Shown here: piece by piece, positions 59,651 through 64,000 of the stretch | Layout: every line of letters starts with the position of its first letter | How positions within the stretch are numbered: the stretch's first letter is position 1 | Origin: Heterobasidion occidentale | Taxonomy: Eukaryota; Basidiomycota; Agaricomycetes; Russulales; Bondarzewiaceae | Reading direction: 5' to 3' | DNA: 64,000 nt | Assembly: GCA_039111635.1 (NCBI GenBank) | Contig: JBCAQO010000002.1 | Coordinates: forward strand, 2,604,001 to 2,668,000 | Notes under the pieces: generated by a model | Seen by the model: the letters and a program-made list of their open reading frames with translations, nothing else | Database searches by the model: none | Told to the model about the DNA's origin: nothing | Translations under genes and position numbers: made by a program

Positions 59651-60772
59651 CTACTTTCCTTTTCGTATCCTGCCCTTTCTGTTCTTTGTCGAGCCCTCTC
59701 CAAAAGACTTCTTTTTGTCCCCGAACAGCTTCTGTTGCAGCTTCTGAAACTCCTTGTCGTCTATGTCTGGAGGGTGAACAGCGACGCCTCGTCTCCTCTT
59801 CTTCGGAGACTCTGCGCCATCTTCTACTTCCTCTAAGTCAGCTTTCCGTTTACCTTTGCCCTTGCCCCTCGGCTGAGGCTCCGCGTACTTGGCAGCGAGA
59901 TTGTCGATGAAGCTGTCCGCATTTTTTTTCTTTTTCAAGATGAGTGCCTGCAGCGCGGAATGGTCCTCCTCATCCTCCCCATCCTCATCGTCTTTCTTCT
60001 CTTTCCCTTTTCCCTTCGCTTTTCCTTTGCGTGTACCAGGTTTCCCGCTCCCATAAAACTCGTCCCAGACTCCCAATTCACGGGCCATTTCCTCTGCTTC
60101 TTCTGCCTCCTTATCAGCCTGCTTCTTTCGGATGACTTTCCTTTTCTCGTCTTTAGTGCTCGATATCCAAGCGGACTTGGTGGGTAGCACCCCTTCTGTG
60201 ATAAGACTCGATATCAAGATGATAAATCGTGTTTCATCCTCGTGCCTTGAATGAGGAATATGGTTCATGATTTCGTCAATGGAACCATCTGTGTTAAGGT
60301 ATGCCTTCTTGAGGTCCTCCGTTTCCTCAGTAGAACCTGTGGAGAAGGTATAGTCAGGTTACATATCTCGTTGAGAGATTATACCCATACCCTGATACTC
60401 TTTCTTCATTTGATCAAGTTTCTCCCTTGTGACTCTGTCGAACAGCTCCTCGAAGTATGCCTCCCATCCGTCCTCTCCCAGACCCACGTCGAATCCCTCA
60501 TCAGTCTTGCCAGTCAGGTCATACCGATTCCGCTTCTTTGTATCGCTCAACACAGCATATGCAAAGCCTATCTGTTGGAACTTGAGTGACGCGTCTGCCT
60601 TAGCAGATTCGCCTTTGGTGGCATGTTTGTCGGGATGATATATGAGAGCAAGTTTCCTGTACGCCCTCTTAATCTCTTCGAATGACGCAGATTGAGTGAG
60701 GGTGAGAGTCGCGTAGAGGTCTACGGAATCGTTGCCAAAGAAGAGAGCGGCAGGGTCTCGTTGATCGTCCAT
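59651..60772 (-). CDS. DNAJC9-like J-domain protein
   Basis: Type C Hsp40 co-chaperone resembling DNAJC9, which in animals is a nuclear histone chaperone recruiting Hsp70. Exons: 60772-60391 and 60336-59651. Start MDDQRDPAALFFGNDSVDLY. The J domain includes FEEIKRAYRKLALIYHPDKH with the essential HPD, then FQQIGFAYAVLSDTKKRNRY and GLGEDGWEAYFEELF. After the intron comes the DNAJC9-type block EETEDLKKAYLNTDGSIDEI with MNHIPHSRHEDETRFIILI, then a coiled Lys/Glu segment, runs of GKAKGKGKEKK and an acidic run, an NLS-like SPKKRRRGVAVHP, and a basic end. Frame intact. Its start codon is 19 bp from one arm of the 396-bp inverted repeat, so that arm contains its promoter. Confidence 0.88.
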
Positions 60773-60790
60773 AATGGCGGCCTTGAGACG

Positions 60791-61867
60791 ACGCGTCTAC
60801 AGCTGTTTCCGAAATGATTGTCAAGCGCGTCGTGAGCCTGGGAAAATCAAAATAATGGAGAAAATGAGCTCAGAAAAGAGTTGCTCGTAGCTCACTCAAT
60901 TTTGAACATACGGACTCGCTCTACAAACTAAACCTGAATGGGTTGGCGAGGCGCAGACGACTGGAGCAAAAATGGGGCAGTTTGAGAGAGCAGTTGTGGA
61001 GCTGGGTTTCCCAGCCCTAACCTGCCCTTGCGGCGAAACCAGAGCAGCTAGCGACAGGCGGAGACCACCCCCTTGTCCAGAGGAGGCCTCCGAAGGCGAT
61101 GGAGGCAAAAAGGAGGGCGTACGGCGCCGTCGTCGTCGTCCTAGCGCTGCTTTTGTCGGCGGCAGCTGACACGTGACACGTCATCGTCGACAAGCACACA
61201 GAAAGTGATTGAAATGTGCGAGTTACACCATGAGAGCATTGCAGAGGTCTCTTGGATGCACCAGCAACGCATCTGGGTTGACCTGACTCCGTTTATATTT
61301 GTACTTCTACTGGAAAAAAACAGAATAGATCTTGGTGCAAGTTGGGCAGCACTCAAGCTCCCAGTTTTTTTAAAAGGCATGCCCCAACCTTATGAAGTTC
61401 AAGCACTATCTATAAATTCCAAAAAATTATGCATGTGCCTCTAGAAATCGGCCAAACGACGACACTTTGTTCGATGACGTGTCACGTGTCAGCTGCCGCC
61501 GACAAAAGCAGCGCTAGGACGACGACGACGGCGCCGTACGCCCTCCTTTTTGCCTCCATCGCCTTCGGAGGCCTCCTCTGGACAAGGGGGTGGTCTCCGC
61601 CTGTCGCTAGCTGCTCTGGTTTCGCCGCAAGGGCAGGTTAGGGCTGGGAAACCCAGCTCCACAACTGCTCTCTCAAACTGCCCCATTTTTGCTCCAGTCG
61701 TCTGCGCCTCGCCAACCCATTCAGGTTTAGTTTGTAGAGCGAGTCCGTATGTTCAAAATTGAGTGAGCTACGAGCAACTCTTTTCTGAGCTCATTTTCTC
61801 CATTATTTTGATTTTCCCAGGCTCACGACGCGCTTGACAATCATTTCGGAAACAGCTGTAGACGCGT
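60791..61867. repeat. Inverted repeat: two apparently identical 396-bp arms, 285-bp spacer
   Basis: Arm 1 is 60791-61186 and arm 2 is 61472-61867, reverse complement of each other with no mismatch seen by eye. Both outer ends begin with ACGCGTCTACAGCTG and both inner ends stop at CATCG. The 285-bp spacer is AT-richer. Reading frames in the arms occur in mirrored pairs and look fortuitous. Arm 1 is the promoter region of the DNAJC9-like gene; arm 2 is an outward-pointing copy with no coding gene behind it. No target duplication was found, so it may be a foldback element, a local inverted duplication, or an assembly foldback. Confidence 0.88.
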
Positions 61868-61906
61868 AGTGTGACGATCACAGAATATGTAATGTAGTCC
61901 TCCATA

Positions 61907-63676
61907 TTAGGTCGGAGACCTATCACATGCACCGATGCACAAAAGGGATCCCTAGGCTAATACGTCCACAGCGTCGTAGAGTTGGAGGCTCCAATGAATG
62001 AAGACAATTGATCGTCTTTGGGCTCTTTCAAGGAACTCGGAGTTGTTCTCTGCTTTGTCCTCGAAGAGGTTTAGGAGATGATCCTTGAGGTCTTCTTGAT
62101 GATGAGGAGGAACAGGATAGTCTTCTCCTGTCCAACAGATGACACGAGGAGGTGTCCAACTGAGAATGCGGAAGGCGGCAAGTCCGGTGTAGTAATGCGT
62201 GAAGAGGGAGTAATTAGGGAAGAGAGACGAGGCCAGTGCTTCATCAAACTGTGTAAAGGAGTTTCAGATCTGACAGAGATCATGAAATGTGGGCTAGGAA
62301 GGTAGCCAGACACCGGGTGCAGTGCAGAGATCAAATACATTACAGGTGAATGAGCTAAGCTTCTTAGAAGCTCATCTTGGCTAAATATACAAAGAAGTAT
62401 CTAGGGCAGGATCATGATCTGGTCTGTGTGCTTCTCAGGTACCGAAGTCAACAATCGAGATCCGTAAGCTAAGATGCGTCATCGATCTAACTATAGTACT
62501 GGGGCACTAATGTCTGTCCACATTCATATGAAATACCGAGGCACATCGCGATTGATCAGGAACCAGGAACAGGGCCAGGAACTAAAGTCTGTCCACATCA
62601 AGAAGTAGAAACCATAAGTAACCGTTCATGCAGTGAGCATGTAAATCATAATGAGTCATGGAAATCAGTCTGAGTCTATAACATGTCCGAAGCACTTGAC
62701 CAGTCCTATCACTCACGTGCGAAGCACGTGTTAGGACGCGGTCCTAACACTCCATCTAAGTTCGTTCCGAACCAGTTCCGAACCTCGCCACAACACCGCT
62801 AGGGTTGAGACTCAATATAGGGCGTTCTCACTGGGACTGCTCTCTGTTAGGACCGCGTCCTAACACGTGCTTCGCACGTGAGTGGATGGGCTGGTCAAGT
62901 ACTTCGGACTTGCTGCAGACCCGGACCGCTTTCCATGACTCCTTACCATTTACATGATAACGCATGAACGCTGACTTCTGGTTCCTGATTCTTGATGTGG
63001 ACAGACATTGGTTCCTGACCCCAGTTCCTGGTTCCTGATCGATCGAAGATGTGGATGGACATTAGTGATCTGATTACTATATTCGGTTACATGGCAGGTC
63101 AATGAGACATTCTAGCTTACGGATCTCGATCGTTGACTTCGGTACCTGAGAAGCGCACAGACCAGATCCTGATCCTGCCCTAGACACTTCTTTATGTAAA
63201 TAGCCGAGATGAGCTTCTAAGAAGCTCAGCTCGTTCACCTGTAATACACTTGATCTCTGCACTGCACCCGGCGTCTGGCTACCTTCCTAGCCCATGCTTA
63301 GTGATCTCTGTCAGATCTGAGAAACTCTTTGCACGGTCTGACGAAGCACTGGACTCGTCTCCCTTCCCTCCCCTCCCTCTACTCATCCGCTTCTACACCG
63401 GGCTAGCTGCTTTCCGTGTTCTCAGTTGGACACCCCCTTGTGTCATCTGTTGGACGGGAGAAGATCATCCGGTTCCTCCTCATCATCGAGAAGACCTCGA
63501 AGATCACCTTCTCAATCTCTTCGAGAACAAAGCCGACAGCGACCCCGAGTTCCTCGAAAGAGCCCAAAGACGATCCATCGTCTTCATCCATTGGAGTTTA
63601 CAACTATACGAACCAGTGGAGGTTTAGCCTAGGGACCCCTTAGTGCATCGGTGCACGTGATAGGTCTCCGACCTAA
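61907..63676. repeat. 1.77-kb imperfect palindrome (foldback element)
   Basis: The left half (61907 to about 62752) pairs with the right half (about 62844-63676) over nearly its whole length, with substitutions and small indels. Matching marks: TTAGGTCGGAGACCTA at the outer ends; GTGCATCGGTGCA / TGCACCGATGCAC; GTGACAC-type and CCGGTGTAG / CTACACCGGG strings; AGCTTCTTAGAAGCTC; GGTACCGAAGTCAAC / GTTGACTTCGGTACC; and a central inverted pair CACGTGCGAAGCACGTG ... CACGTGCTTCGCACGTG. Only about 90 bp at the centre are unpaired. Short open frames in the arms are diverged mirror copies and were not taken as genes. Probably an old non-autonomous foldback transposon. Confidence 0.8.
62711..62886. repeat. 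Inner inverted repeat at the palindrome centre
   Basis: Left copy 62711-62752 and right copy about 62844-62884 contain CACGTGCGAAGCACGTG followed by the hairpin TTAGGAC-GCG-GTCCTAA and their complements, with about 90 bp between. The inner copies match better than the outer arms, so they may be ends of a younger small element inserted at, or forming, the centre. Confidence 0.7.
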
Positions 63677-64000
63677 CACTTGAATGAGCTCTTCTATCCC
63701 TACCCTATTCAAAGCTGGATCCCCAGCAGCGATAGCTCTTTCTCTCATCAGTTAACAACATCTTAGCAATCGCCAACAGGGTAAACCAATCGGCGACCCC
63801 TCAAGGAAGAGTAAACAACCCCGGAGCCATAGAAGTCGCAAGACACTGGAACCCCGGGAAGGTTTATTCAGGAATAGCCACACTTAGGCTACAGCGCGCA
63901 TGTTAAGACCTGGTCTTCGCACGTGATATGTCAGGAGGCTCCTGAGTCACTGAGGGACGTGCCAAATCCAGGTACGTCCGATAAAAGCACCAGCGGCTAC
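63677..64000. other. Right-edge sequence with partial repeat copy
   Basis: No gene recognised. At about 63901-63926 a degenerate copy of the palindrome-centre motif occurs (GTTAAGACCTGGTCTTCGCA then CGTGA), suggesting that another element of the same family begins or ends here and continues beyond the window. Confidence 0.45.

Noticed and set aside
60896..61762. Mirrored pairs of identical 60-70 codon frames
   Set aside because: They arise because the two 396-bp arms are inverted copies; protein content is unlike known families.
62071..63627. Short frames of 60-125 codons in the 1.77-kb palindrome
   Set aside because: The two arms encode diverged mirror versions with stops; no transposase or other domain could be recognised.
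1..64000. tRNA, rRNA and CRISPR features
   Set aside because: No convincing tRNA A/B boxes, rRNA segments or regularly spaced repeats were found by reading; small RNAs could still be missed without a covariance search.

Overview
The window looks like nuclear DNA of a basidiomycete fungus, most likely an Agaricomycete. Genes are broken by many short introns (mostly about 50-75 nt, GT-AG with a few GC-AG), several proteins have mitochondrial presequences, and the families (GT48 glucan synthase, PNGase A-like, GH5 mannanase-like, DUF4038 hydrolase, FHIP) are typical of mushrooms and wood-decay fungi. All CDS calls are splice models read by eye from conserved protein blocks; spans are gene-level and exon limits are in the evidence.

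Layout. Left, very GC-rich half (1 to about 32 kb): C2H2 zinc-finger factor running off the left edge (-), DUF4038/apiosidase-like secreted hydrolase (+), Pmp3-like membrane protein (+), PNGase A-like protein with reading-frame breaks (+), trifunctional C1-THF synthase (-), mitochondrial GrpE (+), mitochondrial PheRS (-), an unknown charged nuclear-type protein (+), the TFIIH helicase XPD/Rad3 (+), a small Cys-rich protein (-), a 4.4 kb stretch without a recognisable gene, the mitochondrial i-AAA protease Yme1 (-) and a GCIP-domain protein (+).

Right half (about 32 to 64 kb, clearly less GC-rich): a GH5 mannanase homologue in which both catalytic glutamates appear replaced (-), a TPR-like mitochondrial membrane protein possibly of the Mgr3 type (+), dipeptidyl peptidase III (+), a PTC7-like PP2C phosphatase (-), a 225-bp MITE with a 7-bp target duplication, an aquaglyceroporin (+), an LRR-containing unknown protein (-), the 1,3-beta-glucan synthase Fks1 (+), an FHIP-type dynein-cargo adaptor (+) and a DNAJC9-like co-chaperone (-). 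The last 3.2 kb hold two adjacent foldback structures: two apparently identical 396-bp inverted arms starting 19 bp from the DNAJC9 start codon, and a 1.77-kb imperfect palindrome.

Most genes are housekeeping and are not an obvious pathway cluster, although several act in mitochondria (C1-THF synthase leader, Mge1, PheRS, Yme1, TPR protein, Ptc7). A repeated anomaly is that at least six otherwise conserved genes, including Fks1, are interrupted by small frame breaks, many at G or C runs. Spread over unrelated genes, this looks more like consensus error than six independent pseudogenes.
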